Shown: in pieces, positions 53,400 through 64,000 of the stretch
How the letters are laid out: every line of letters begins with the position of its first letter
Position numbering within the stretch: position 1 is the stretch's first letter
From: Balanoglossus misakiensis
Lineage: Eukaryota; Hemichordata
Assembly (NCBI GenBank): GCA_040954595.2
Contig: CM082577.2
Location: forward strand, 19,902,001-19,966,000
Direction of reading: 5' to 3'
Length of the DNA stretch: 64,000 nt
The notes under the pieces: generated by a model
Database searches by the model: none
What the model was told of the DNA's origin: nothing
What the model saw: the letters and a program-made list of their open reading frames with translations, nothing else
Translations under genes and position numbers: made by a program

Positions 53400-55250
53400 A
53401 TGGTAACAGTAGCATAATTTTAGGGGTATTCATACAGTTAAAAATGAAATATTTCAGGATCTGAGAAAGCTAGTATAAAATTTAAACATTCAGTCTTATA
53501 AAGAAGGGTATGGGCTATCCAATGATTACATGACCGACAAGGTCAGAGGTCAAGTTCATCCTCAAAACTTGGGGTCAAGCGAATATTTCGCTATTTTTTG
53601 CATCGATCATACAAAGTTTTGATTTACTGGAAAACGGTTTGCTCGAGGAGGCTGTAAATTGGTCACCAGGTAGCAAGGAATATTAGTTTTAGGAAAAAAA
53701 GCTGATTCACGTCTTTGGTAGTAATTTATATTAAAATTCTGTAACCATAACGACGGATAGAAGATTTTGCGAAATTCCCTAAAATAAGAAACTTGCGCGC
53801 TATAGGCCTATCTTTGCTACCAATTAAGCTTTAGATAAAACTTAAACACTCGAACTTATAATGTCGGTGCGAGCTTTTGATTCCTAACTTGAACTTTGTG
53901 GTTCAAGGTCAAGGTCATCCTCAAATTTCGGGTCAAAATAACAAAATGGGCACTGACTATGGATTTTTGTTCAAAATGATACTTTACGGCTAGCGTTTAG
54001 GCCCTACTAAACACTGTTTTGGTCTAGAATGCTCTAAGTTGGTCTCCAGATAGAGATGTGTATTGTTTACGAACATTGTTTTTGTTGGTAACATAAATGA
54101 CTACAAAATTAATGGTAGGGATAGCAAAGTTTTATGGGTACTCATACAGTTAAAACGGAGATATTTCAGGTTCTGAGAAAGATAGAGATACAATTTAAAC
54201 ATTTAGTCTTATAAAGTAGGGTGCAGGCTATCCATGTCCTTATTTGCATGTCTATCTTATATTGAGTTGACTTACTTGAAGGCAGTTTGCTCAAGGAGGC
54301 TGTAAATTGATCAACAGATGGCATATTACAATATTTCGAAAGTGTGAAGTGCAGTGTGGTTTACGGAACTGTTTATCATCAAAATTCTGTTACCATAACG
54401 ACTCGTGTTAAATTCGCTATGTCTGCCATAATAGGAAATACACGTACCTTTGAACCCAGTACAGCTTTCGACATAAACCATCTATATGTAACCATATATA
54501 TAATTTTGAGTATGGGCTATAGAATGCATTAAATTGTTGGGTTCAAAGGTCGCCTTCAATTTCGAGGTCGGAGCAATTTTTAATGCCTGCCTTACGAAAT
54601 ATATGCATTATAGCTATTGTTTGCTGTCGATAAAGTTGATGCGGTATCCTGTATTTTAGCAATCGGATGCTATTATTCAGTTTCTTTGCGATATTGAATA
54701 TTTTTCATATTTTAGGTGTAATATTCTGTTACCAGAAACACCGATCAGCGAGTAACCTTCAGAAATGCAACAAATCAGGAAATTGTACATCGAGATAACT
54801 TGAAGAATGATTATCATGATTATAAGTTGCCAGTGCTCAGTATTTGGAGCGTCAGATGTTTACTTATCACACCACTTTTAAATTTGAAGTTCACGGTCAC
54901 CTTCAAAAGTTGGGGTCAAAATTCGATATCACAAATCTTATTAGTGTTGCGGATCTCCCACATGAAGAAAACGTACCCGCGGTACAACATTTTGTGTCAT
55001 ACATCATTTAAAAGTTAGGTTCGGAAAGTGTGAAAATCCTTGATGACATTTTCAATTCCCATGGCGAGCTGATAAATTCAAGATTTATTTAAAAATTGGC
55101 ATATTTCTCGAATGCAAACGTCTATTTGCAATTGCTATAAAGGGACATACATTATCAGCGTTCTTTCCACTGTAAAAATACTAAATTCAACTTATAATGT
55201 GGCCATTCTATGGTATCCCAGTTTAAATATGTACAAAGTTTGATAGTATT
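53400..55250 (+). repeat. Old, diverged tandem repeat, unit roughly 315-365 bp
   Basis: The block CATACAGTTAAAA...TCTGAGAAAG...AGTCTTATAAAG...GGCTATCC occurs at 53430-53522 and 54140-54235. GAGGCTGTAAATTGGTCA-like occurs at about 53648 and 54297. GTTACCATAACGAC-like occurs at about 53741 and 54390. An AGGTCAAGTTCATCCTCAAA-like block occurs near 53550, 53915, 54545 and 54890. Some units have lost blocks. Confidence 0.7.
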
Positions 55251-55507
55251 TAGCACATTCTTATCAATATGTTTTTGTTGTTGATATGACAATGTAAATC
55301 TGTTCGTCTTGCCCCTCTATCAGTCGCTGAAGTTGCGTATAGAACAATCTGCGTATCTGCTTCTTCACTGTAGCTCTACTATACAGGAGTTACGCTGAAC
55401 GACCATACGACGTTGGGCGATCTCTTTTACAGTTACGTGTATTTACAACATCGACAAACAACAGCAAGGAATGCCAAATTGTTTTTGTAAAAGAAAATTT
55501 AGTATCA

Positions 55508-55612
55508 TCATATCATTTCATCATCATCATCATCATCATCAACATCATCATCAACATCATCATCATCGTCGTCGTCGTCGTCAACAACAACAACAACAAA
55601 CAAACAAACAAC
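55508..55612 (+). repeat. CAT/CGT/CAA trinucleotide microsatellite
   Basis: Runs of ATC, TCG and AAC triplets are followed by AAAC repeats. The open frame over it is an artefact of triplet repetition. Confidence 0.9.
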
Positions 55613-55767
55613 ACGATTTCTCTGTCCGCTGTGCTAGAATCAAGAGACACAAACAACAACAACAACTAAAGAAAGAAAGAAGAAAAATGCCAATACTGTT
55701 GAGTGAACCGCGAAAAGAAAGGACAGACTGAGAGTGACGGAGGTCGAAAGTAGATTATTCCGTAATT

Positions 55768-58112
55768 TGGGACCGAACTAGCTCTCGCCAAAAGACTTCG
55801 TGGAAACTCTTGCCATGCTGAGAAGCTTAAGTCTATATAGAATCAGAGATGTCGTTTTAGGATGATGTAGAAGCATAGCTAGAGAGATATCGGGGTCCTG
55901 TACCCAAAAAGGAATTGCAGCAAATAGATGAGACTTGGTTGTGAATGCAAGTGGAAGTGCTCAACGGAATGATGAGTTCTGGAAAGTTGAGGTCCATGAC
56001 GACGCGACGGCGTGTAGAGACCTTCTTGGGCACAGTTTGAAGAAAATTCCGATGAGGTGGAAGTGCTCAACGGAATGATGAGTTCTGGAAAATTGAGGTC
56101 CATGACGACACGACGGCGTGTAGAGACCTTCTTGGGCACAGTTTGAAGAAAATTCCGATGAGGTGGAAGTGCTCAACGGAATGATGAGTTCTGGAAAGTT
56201 GAGGTCCATGACGACACGACGGCGTGTAGAGACCTTCTTGGGCACAGTCTGAAGAAAATTCCGATGAGGTGGAAGTGCTCAACGGAATGACGAGTTCTGG
56301 AAAATTGAGGTCCATGACGACACGACGGCGTGTAGAGACCTTCTTGGGCACAGTTTGAAGAAAATTCCGATGAGGTGGAAGTGCTCAACGGAATGACGAG
56401 TTCTGGAAAATTGAGGTCCATGACGACACGACGGCGTGTAGAGACCTTCTTGGGCACAGTTTGAAGAAAATTCCGATGAGGTGGAAGTGCTCAACGGAAT
56501 GACGAGTTCTGGAAAGCTGAGGTCCATCATCCATGACGACGCGACTGCGTGTAGAGAGCGTTGTGAAAATCCGTGTAGTAGAAGTGGAATATGTTGTCTG
56601 TTGATACGGCTGTAGGGCCGAAGTAGCGCTGGTATAAGGGACCAGATAGCCCGAAAGTTAGCGTTGGACGGTGACCGCGCGCTAGAAAAATATTCTGTGT
56701 AGAGAAGAGTCGGATGATCTGTGGAGAAGACTGAACACATTGTAGCCTAGTGGTACAACTCAACTACTGAAGATCCGTCCGAATTCGATGTATGTGTACT
56801 ACTGTGCTATCTGAGTGATCGGACATATTGTGACGATGTAGCGTCGAAAAAGACGGATTTCGGAAGAAGTTGTTGAGCGAGCGACTGTTCCAGCAACTCT
56901 GTAAGATGGCGGAAGCCCTACAATGTAGCAACTTCTCTGCCGAAGGCGGGAAGGCCCACTCCATAGAGGGCGCCCCAAATTACACCCAAGGGTTTGGGCC
57001 TAAATTTGGGACCGAACTAGCTCTCGCCAAAAGACTTCGTGGAAACTCTTGCCATGCTGAGAAGCTTAAGTCTATATAGAATCAGAGATGTCGTTTTAGG
57101 ATGATGTAGAAGCACAGCTAGAGAGATATCGGGGTCCTGTACCCAAAAAGGAATTGCAGCAAATAGATGAGACTTGGTTGTGAATGCAAGTGGAAGTGCT
57201 CAACGGAATGATGAGTTCTGGAAAGTTGAGGTCCATGACGACGCGACGGCGTGTAGAGACCTTCTTGGGCACAGTTTGAAGAAAATTCTGATGAGGTGGA
57301 AGTGCTCAACGGAATGATGAGTTCTGGAAAATTGAGGTCCATGACGACGCGACGGCGTGTAGAGACCTTCTTGAGCACAGTCTGAAGAAAATTCCGATGA
57401 GGTGGAAGTGCTCAACGGAATGACGAGTTCTGGAAAGCTGAGGTCCATCATCCATGACGACGCGACTGCGTGTAGAGAGCGTTGTGAAAATCCGTGTAGT
57501 AGAAGTGGAATATGTTGTCTGTTGATACGGCTGTAGGGCCGAAGTAGCGCTGGTATAAGGGACCAGATAGCCCGAAAGTTAGCGTTGGACGGTGACCGCG
57601 CGCTAGAAAAATATTCTGTGTAGAGAAGAGTCGGATGATCTGTGGAGAAGACTGAACACATTGTAGCCTAGTGGTACAACTCAACTACTGAAGATCCGTC
57701 CGAATTCGATGTATGTGTACTACTGTGCTATCTGAGTGATCGGACATATTGTGACGATGTAGCGTCGAAAAAGACGGATTTCGGAAGAAGTTGTTGAGCG
57801 AGCGACTGTTCCAGCAACTCTGTAAGATGGCGGAAGCCCTACAATGTAGCAACTTCTCTGCCGAAGGCGGGAAGGCCCACTCCATAGAGGGCGCCCCAAA
57901 TTACACCCAAGGGTTTGGGCCTAAATTTGGGACCGAACTAGCTCTCGCCAAAAGACTTCGTGGAAACTCTTGCCATGCTGAGAAGCTTAAGTCTATATAG
58001 AATCAGAGATGTCGTTTTAGGATGATGTAGAAGCACAGCTAGAGAGATATCGGGGTCCTGTACCCAAAAAGGAATTGCAGCAAATAGATGAGACTTGGTT
58101 GTGAATGCAAGT
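55768..58112. repeat. Two-level tandem array: three 182-bp U units separated by 106-bp minisatellites and a V segment
   Basis: U copies at 55768-55949, 57007-57188 and 57928-58109 are nearly identical, starting TGGGACCGAACTAGCTCTCG and ending GGTTGTGAATGCA. Between them are 106-bp minisatellites (six starting at 55951, 56057, 56163, 56269, 56375 and 56481; three at 57190, 57296 and 57402). These are followed by a roughly 425-bp V segment, copied almost exactly at a 921-bp spacing. The two internal lengths (1057 and 739) differ by 318, exactly three minisatellite units. U begins TG, ends CA and holds TCTATATAGAATC. Confidence 0.92.
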
Positions 58113-59560
58113 ATGCATTTTTCTAAATCACTCGGCTATCTGTCAGTACTGTACATCGAAAAATTAAACATAATGATAGGCTAAAATCTGAACACGTGCT
58201 GCTTGTTTATTTTAGAATAGGTCTAGGGCCTACATGTTGTGTAAGGATATTCGCGCAATGCTGTACGTGATAAGAATCCAGAATTCAAAGGCAATCACTG
58301 CTGGATTTCGCATGCTTTTTTATCTTTGTCACTTCCTGTGACCCATTTGATGGTGTCCCCTCGGAATCGTCCTTTCCCCTAAAATCCCCCCGAATATCAA
58401 ATGGTTCATCCCTTCATATTAATATTTGCAATAATAAAGGTTGCGTCTACGAGTTCGCACACGGCGGTGCATGGCTTGCGCCTGTGATTGCCCGGGGTGT
58501 TCGCTTACTGGTATGGTCCCTACGGCCTTTGGCGAAGGCGATAGCAAGTCCAACAGCCGCAGGAATACAATAACTGAGATAGCAGCTTGATTCAACCTGT
58601 TAATATTAACAGGTACATTCCAACGTCTTTGGCAACCTCGTATCTGAAGAAGAGTCGATCGATTTCGTAAGTATACTGGGTACCGGTACGTACCCGACGG
58701 TACCCCGCAGTCGATGGATCATTGTGGATTTTTGATGTCCAGAATAACCGATTATAATTTATTTTTGCGGATTTGCAATATTTTCAGGGGTTGGATCGTA
58801 CGGCCTCATTCTTTTGGCGATTGCATGTTGGCCTATTGATCTGCCTGCACTGGTTCATGTTTGACTGCTGATTAATTTTTATCAGACTGTAAATAGTGTG
58901 TCAATGCAGAGTGCACCGCGTATCGCGTACGGCGCGGCGTCGTTTAGGCTTGAAAATACAGTGCCAGTGGCAACTGGGCGCACGTACGTACGTACCGTGT
59001 CAATGGTTTCCAAAGGGTTATCAGCAGGTGATTATATAAACACTGTTGAAGTCGACAGGATATTTTATTAAAAATAAGGCCGAGGCTATTGACAGGCGCG
59101 TGTCAATAGCCAGTGCGTGTTGGATTTCCTATTGACACACGTGTGGTATGAATTTGGAGACACCACGGTTTAATTATTAAGTTGTAACGTATTTCCCCGT
59201 ACCATTGCACGATAAGCAATGAATTCCGTTCATCATGAAACTTGAAATATTTTACAGTAGGCCCTATGTGCGCACTGTTGAGGTCAGCGTCGAGGTGTGT
59301 CAACTCAGTGTGCAGCGGCCGTAGTACATCACACATGAACGGTAAAACAATCGTATATGAACTGGTGAGGTTGCTCAGAAATATTTCAGAAATTTGCACT
59401 TCCTTTCATCTACTAGTAGTGACCACTAGTACATTTGCGGCGGAAAAGATAAGTCCCCCGAAGGAAAATGTGAAATGTTTATAAAAGTCAGCAGTAAAAT
59501 GGAGGGGAAATCCCCGTGACACGGTCAGGAGATAAGCTTTAGAATCGGTAGGCGCTTAGC
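58113..59560. other. Unassigned DNA with locally high CpG
   Basis: CpG-rich patches occur at 58440-58570 and 58900-59000 (CGCGTACGGCGCGGCGTCG). A perfect hairpin GGCTATTGACA/TGTCAATAGCC lies at 59084-59111 and CCTGTTAATATTAACAGG at 58596-58613. It could include a promoter of a gene to the right, but no exon was recognised. Confidence 0.4.
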
Positions 59561-59634
59561 CTGGCTCCAGACCAGTGTGTTTTAGATATATAGAAGAAAT
59601 TCTATATACCTAAAACACACTGGTCTGGAGCCAG
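59561..59634. repeat. 74-bp near-perfect hairpin
   Basis: CTGGCTCCAGACCAGTGTGT plus TTTA pairs exactly with TAAAACACACTGGTCTGGAGCCAG-type sequence over 24 bp. After one mismatch it continues with ATATAGAA/TTCTATAT. The loop is about four bases. No second copy was noticed in the window. Confidence 0.9.
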
Positions 59635-60014
59635 AAATTGCACACGACGGACTTAGGGTTGGTCCATTTGATATCGTGAGAGGGGCGGCCAGGAAGATTT
59701 TTGAAATGAAAAGAATGTGGATGGACTCCCTTTAAAAATCGACCACAGTAAGTAGGCTTGAAAAGTAAATGTCATGCTGACACCAATGAAAACAATCCAG
59801 TACCAGCCATTTTCTTCGAATTCTAGCTTTTTATGTCAATTTTTGTGTACCCTTTGATAACAATTACATAGTGTAAAATAATTTGTTGACATGTTGTTTA
59901 GGTGCAGTGTTTTCATAACATCTACAAAGACATTTCTTAACTTGTGTTTTACCATAAAATATACTGGAGGGCTCTGGATTTAAAAGAAATACTAGTATAC
60001 ACCTTAGTTTTAAA

Positions 60015-60790
60015 AAATTGTGTCAAGGACACAGTGGTCCCATTTAGGGATTACACAAGAAAAAGTCTACACCGGAGTACATGGCCATATACAGACAGAC
60101 ACACACACACACACACATAGAGAGATCAATGGGCAAACACTGACTGGCCCATAAGCTGCCAATGGCATATGTAAGTTGTACATACACTAAATAGAACAGC
60201 TGGCCTCTTTAAAACTTAGCCAGTTCATTCAGGAATTTGCTGTGTAAATCAATCACACCGGGAACTTCCTGCCTAATTAAAACAACTCAATATTTAGTAA
60301 ATACACACCACTTTGCAAAGCAATCTGACCAGAACTTCTTGAGTTACTGAGTTTTGACCAAATTCACATTTTACCAGCTAATTTGCATATTTTTGGCGAT
60401 GACAGAACCATTGCAAAGTGACATATATGAGTACAAGAAAAGGAAATATGCAGAAAGAAAGAAGTTTATGAAGTATAATGTTGACAAATTTCATTATGCT
60501 ACTTGTTTATTCCATCATCTGATGATGATTGTCACATCTGTAGTAGGTGTGACCGTGTTGACATATCTTAAAAAAATCGCGTCAAGGACACGGCGGTCCC
60601 ATTGATTTATTACACAAGAAAAAGTCTACACCGGAGTACATGGCCATATACAGACAGACAGACAGACACACACACATAGCGAGAGATCAATGGGCAAACA
60701 CTGACTGACCCATAAGCTGCCAATGGCATGTGTACTGTACATACACCAAATAGAACAGGTGGTCTCATTAACAGTTAGCCAGTTATGTAA
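60015..60790 (+). repeat. Two family G 5' blocks of a distinct subfamily, with a 3' block between
   Basis: 60015-60235 and 60578-60790 share GTCAAGGACAC, GTCTACACCGGAGTACATGG, CAGACAGACA-CACACA tracts and ATCAATGGGCAAACACTGAC. A short GCTAATTTGCATATTTTTGG block lies at 60377-60396. The subfamily differs from the 11433/20079/23720 copies. Confidence 0.85.
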
Positions 60791-60990
60791 ACATGCAGGA
60801 ATTTGCTGTGTTTACAAATGTCAGTGGGGTGTAGTGGTAATTGCTCCTTGTGAGATAAAATTGTGATATATTAAGTCAAAATATCCTACAAAAATAGCAG
60901 TTCCAAATTACCATTCTCGCCCCACCAGACTACGGATTTCTTTCGTTTCACTATCGAAATCACGTACTCTGGTTAAAATGGAGTACCGCG

Positions 60991-61096
60991 CTGGTATTTG
61001 AACATATTGGTAATGCATATTCATGAGATGACATCATTATAATCTGGTATTTGAACATATTGGTAATGCATATTCATGAGATGACATCATTATAAT
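60991..61096 (+). repeat. 53-bp tandem duplication
   Basis: Two identical units start CTGGTATTTGAACATATTGG at 60991 and 61044, each containing GCATATTCATGAGATGACAT. Confidence 0.95.
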
Positions 61097-61456
61097 CTGG
61101 CCAATCAAAGCCCGTCTCTCGAGGAGAGCTGGGACAATAGCACTTCCACACTGGAAGCCGCCATGTTGTTTAGAATGAGATGTAATGAGATGCGTGAATG
61201 GGATGTAACAAGCAATCTGATTGGTTGTTGGGTGTACTATGAAAGCGCCTAGACCAAATACTGAATACATGGCCGTATTATACCACGGCCTTTTTGGGGG
61301 GAGCAGAGCGCTGCCGTAAAAGGGCCGTGGTTTGCGACGATGCAAATTACCTATGATATGATTCCATAATAATTCTAAAGAAGCCAATCCCATTAACTTA
61401 CAACTCAAATTTTAAAGTAATCAGCCATAAAGTGTACACTTTCGTTCTGAGAAATA

Positions 61457-61549
61457 CCGTAGTTGCCCGGGTAAGAACCCCTGCTCGGACAAACGCCTCC
61501 CCCTGGTTTTAGGGCCCATTTGTAGATCAAGGCCATATCCGGTCTAAAG

Positions 61550-61580
<31 letters not shown>

Positions 61581-62080
61581 CCGAATATCCATTAAATTCT
61601 TGGAAATTTAATAAAGTGCAATGCAAAAAAGGCGGATTTTCATCCCCAAAGTCACTAGAAGTGAAAAAAAAAAAGTATGATGATTTACTTTCGCGCTGAT
61701 TATCGTACCCACCGCGGCCGACTGGCCACGCTGAGTTATATATAGCCGCTCTAGAAAACATGACCTCAGACAGGTCCCTCGGGACCGTGCCTCGAATTCA
61801 ACGATCACGTAGATGGACGCGCTGCCGCGTGTGAGGTCACCGGGGAGCTTTCCAAAGCGGCCGCGTGGAGCTGCTTCAGTCCGTCCTCGACGCGAAACAC
61901 CCAACATTGGAAGATCCCGACTTGGACTCGGAGAATGAACCACTCAAAAATTTGCATAAAAGTCGAGGTGGCCATCCCTCATTTGCATAAATCTCGAGGC
62001 CATATCCGGGCTAAAGCCCCCCCTGTTTTTTCGCTAATCTGTTGGCCCAGCACCCGGGGCTCTTACCCGGGCAACTACGG
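61457..62080. mobile_element. Family C element, copy 2 (624 bp, inverted)
   Basis: CCGTAGTTGCCCGGGTAAGA and its inverse are flanked by TA at 61455-61456 and 62081-62082. It lacks the roughly 290-bp segment present in copy 1 at about 42415-42705. A C28 tract at about 61550-61578 is at the position of the G20 tract of copy 1. Confidence 0.92.
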
Positions 62081-62089
62081 TATAATTTT

Positions 62090-62906
62090 TTTATCAAAAT
62101 TGGAAAATTTGCCCCCGAAATACAACACATTGCTCCCACAAAACATTGACACTTTCATCATAGATTTTGTAAATCATCATCAAAACTCACCCAGGAACCT
62201 TCAAATCAAATTTCAAAGCAATGGGGTAGAGAGTTCTGAGATGAGTTTTGACCAAAAATATCAAAAATCACCCCAAAAATATACTATTGAATTCTTCACG
62301 TTGATTTGAAAAACATACATGCAAATCTTACTTGGGGGTACGCCTATGAACATGCCTACCAAATTTCAAAGCAATCTGACAAGCGGTTTTACAGAAAAAC
62401 AAATTTGATCAAATAGGCAAAAATTGCTCAAAACTTTGGAAACTCAGATCACCTATATGAAGCTCCATACTAAATTTCAAAGAAGTCGGCTGATCAATTC
62501 CAGAAAAGTAGATTTTTTACCAAAAATGTGGAAAAAGACAAAAATATGCATAAAAAATAGAAAATTCACACTATTAGCTCAAAACATACAGAGCTGTGTG
62601 AGGTTAATATAAGGTACATGCATATCAATTTTCAAATCAATATTACCAGTGGTTGTGAGTTTCTGAGTTTTGACCAAATTTGGGTTGTTCCCAGCTAATT
62701 TGCATATTTTTGGCAATAACAACTTCATTTGAAGAAGCTCCCATCTACAGCCCGCAATGCATCTGCACACCAAATATTGAGGTTATACGCGCAGCGGTTT
62801 TCAAGTTTTTGATGTGGACGGACATGCAGACATACATCCATCCATCCATACATACATATACACGCAACATAAGGTCCCATGGTATATTACATAACCAAAT
62901 GGGACC
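62090..62906 (+). repeat. Family G repeat, 3' half
   Basis: AATTTCAAAGCAATCTGACA, AGTTTTGACCAAATTTGGG, GCTAATTTGCATATTTTTGG and CATCCATCCATAC lead to CATAAGGTCCCATGG and AATGGGACC, where a piggyBac-like MITE abuts the end. Confidence 0.8.
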
Positions 62907-62910
62907 TTAA

Positions 62911-63349
62911 ACCCCGGTGTGGGGTATAAAAAAAACCCAAATCAGTGGCGAATCTTAATGCTGGTTGACTGACAACAGACAACACCAACGATCTTGGCTC
63001 TATGAAAATCGGCCCAAACAGGTCCAAGCATAAAGAATTACACCACACAACGACAGTAGTTGGCTTTATAAACACACACAACATAAAGTTATCGACGAAA
63101 AAGTACACGAGCTTTTGAAACAACGATGATTTTGGGAGAAATCTGGTTTCAGTGCTTTTCAGAAGCGTCCCTGGGAAACAATAACCATGCCATTCAAACA
63201 GCTGTCAATCGCGTAGAGGTGTAAAGTGTTCAATTATTTTCTGTGTACATGAGATCAATTACACAGTCATTATGCACGACGACCACTCCCAAATAAACAA
63301 CTATACAAACACACGTTAATCCGAACCCCGGTACTTTCCGCACCGGGGT
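62911..63349. mobile_element. piggyBac-like MITE, copy 2 (inverted)
   Basis: ACCCCGGTGTGG at the left and CCGCACCGGGGT at the right lie between TTAA at 62907-62910 and 63350-63353. It matches the 25480-25920 element over its length in inverted orientation. Confidence 0.92.
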
Positions 63350-63353
63350 TTAA

Positions 63354-64000
63354 AATCAGCTGCTGAGGTACGGCTAAAAAATGTAAAAAATAGCGTCAAT
63401 GACACTTGGTGCTCTCTCAGTGTGTAGTGGATGATGAGCAGCATGTTTGGAGAACAGTGGTTTGGTATATGGGTGAAAGGAACAATTTGCAAACACCAAG
63501 GTGAAATGCTGAACTGTTTTGCTCAATGTAATATTGAATGCAGCCTGATAAGGTGCGTGCTTGGCAGGGGGAAAAACCACATGTCAAGGGCTCTAATAAC
63601 TGTTTTAAACTTTGTCTTAAAAATGGCCCGCACACACAAATGGCCTCACACAAATATATTCTGTCATTTCCCTCTCAGATTTTGTATATTATGTTATACT
63701 GATGGAATTCATTGTGTATTGTTGTATCAAATTGCACCAGTGCAAGGTATGAGAAATGCAATTTGAAAAAAAACAGTGCAAGTGGAAGTAACTACAATTG
63801 AAAGAAATACACTTTGAAAAAAAATATCAGCATTCAGGATCAGCTGAAGTGTTTTGATAAAAAGTTCTCCATTTTCAAGTATACAATGTCATGTGCTGAT
63901 TATAGTAGTGTAGGTGTTAGCAAAAAAAATACATGAATTGTTCAAACAGAAAGTTCAATCATTGATGGGAGCATAGAAGTTGTGAACATCGTATATGAAA
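63354..64000. other. Terminal unassigned DNA
   Basis: An AGCGTCAATGACAC fragment near 63391 recalls the family G start. Otherwise no gene or repeat was recognised. Confidence 0.45.

Noticed and set aside
55471-55731. His/Arg/Gln-rich 86-codon frame
   Set aside because: Produced by a trinucleotide microsatellite.
56279-56740. 153-codon minus-strand frame, repeated at 57200-57661
   Set aside because: It spans non-triplet 106-bp minisatellites and differs by unit number; repetition explains the duplicate frame.
63431-63766. 111-codon plus-strand frame near the window end
   Set aside because: No recognisable domain, no splice support, and Cys/Met-rich composition typical of chance frames in AT-rich DNA.

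Overview
The window is animal nuclear DNA: AT-rich, with two intron-rich protein genes in a dense bed of non-autonomous DNA transposons, foldback elements and tandem repeats. There are no operons, no bacterial-type genes, and I recognise no tRNA or rRNA gene. Gene content fits any metazoan. The mix of TA-, TTAA- and TTA-flanked miniature transposons and palindromic elements suggests a marine invertebrate, possibly an invertebrate deuterostome such as a hemichordate or amphioxus, but I cannot fix the species.

Gene 1 (+ strand, 313-6845) is the 3' part of an R7-type regulator of G-protein signalling, closest in motifs to RGS9/RGS11. Six exons join in frame and encode the pre-RGS linker, the whole RGS domain and a Ser/Pro-rich tail. 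The DEP, DHEX and GGL exons must lie upstream of base 1. Gene 2 (- strand, 49825-17299) appears complete. Ten exons with canonical splice sites and compatible phases give 1015 codons plus stop for a USP31/USP43-type ubiquitin-specific protease with Cys, His and Asp boxes and two CxxC zinc-finger halves. The genes are convergent, separated by about 10.5 kb of repeats. They have no obvious functional link.

Layout: 1-6845 RGS gene, with a foldback element and a transposon-derived block in its introns; 6846-17298 convergent intergenic DNA with hairpins, a PIF/Harbinger-like element holding a Myb-like remnant, a Tigger-like MITE and an element with a terminal hairpin; 17299-49825 the USP gene, whose introns hold most of the repeats, including a nested stack at 40528-45616 in which insertion order can be read directly; 49826-50060 probable USP promoter; 50200-52910 a large G/C-tract palindromic complex; 53400-55250 an old diverged tandem repeat; 55768-58112 a young two-level tandem array (182-bp units alternating with 106-bp minisatellites); 58113-64000 unidentified DNA followed by more repeat families.

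The observations most worth checking are the 182-bp/106-bp array that looks like a recombined miniature LTR-type element, the recurring CTCG-containing tips of sequence-unrelated foldback elements, the clean 59561-59634 hairpin, and a transposon end that seems to supply the branch point of an RGS exon.
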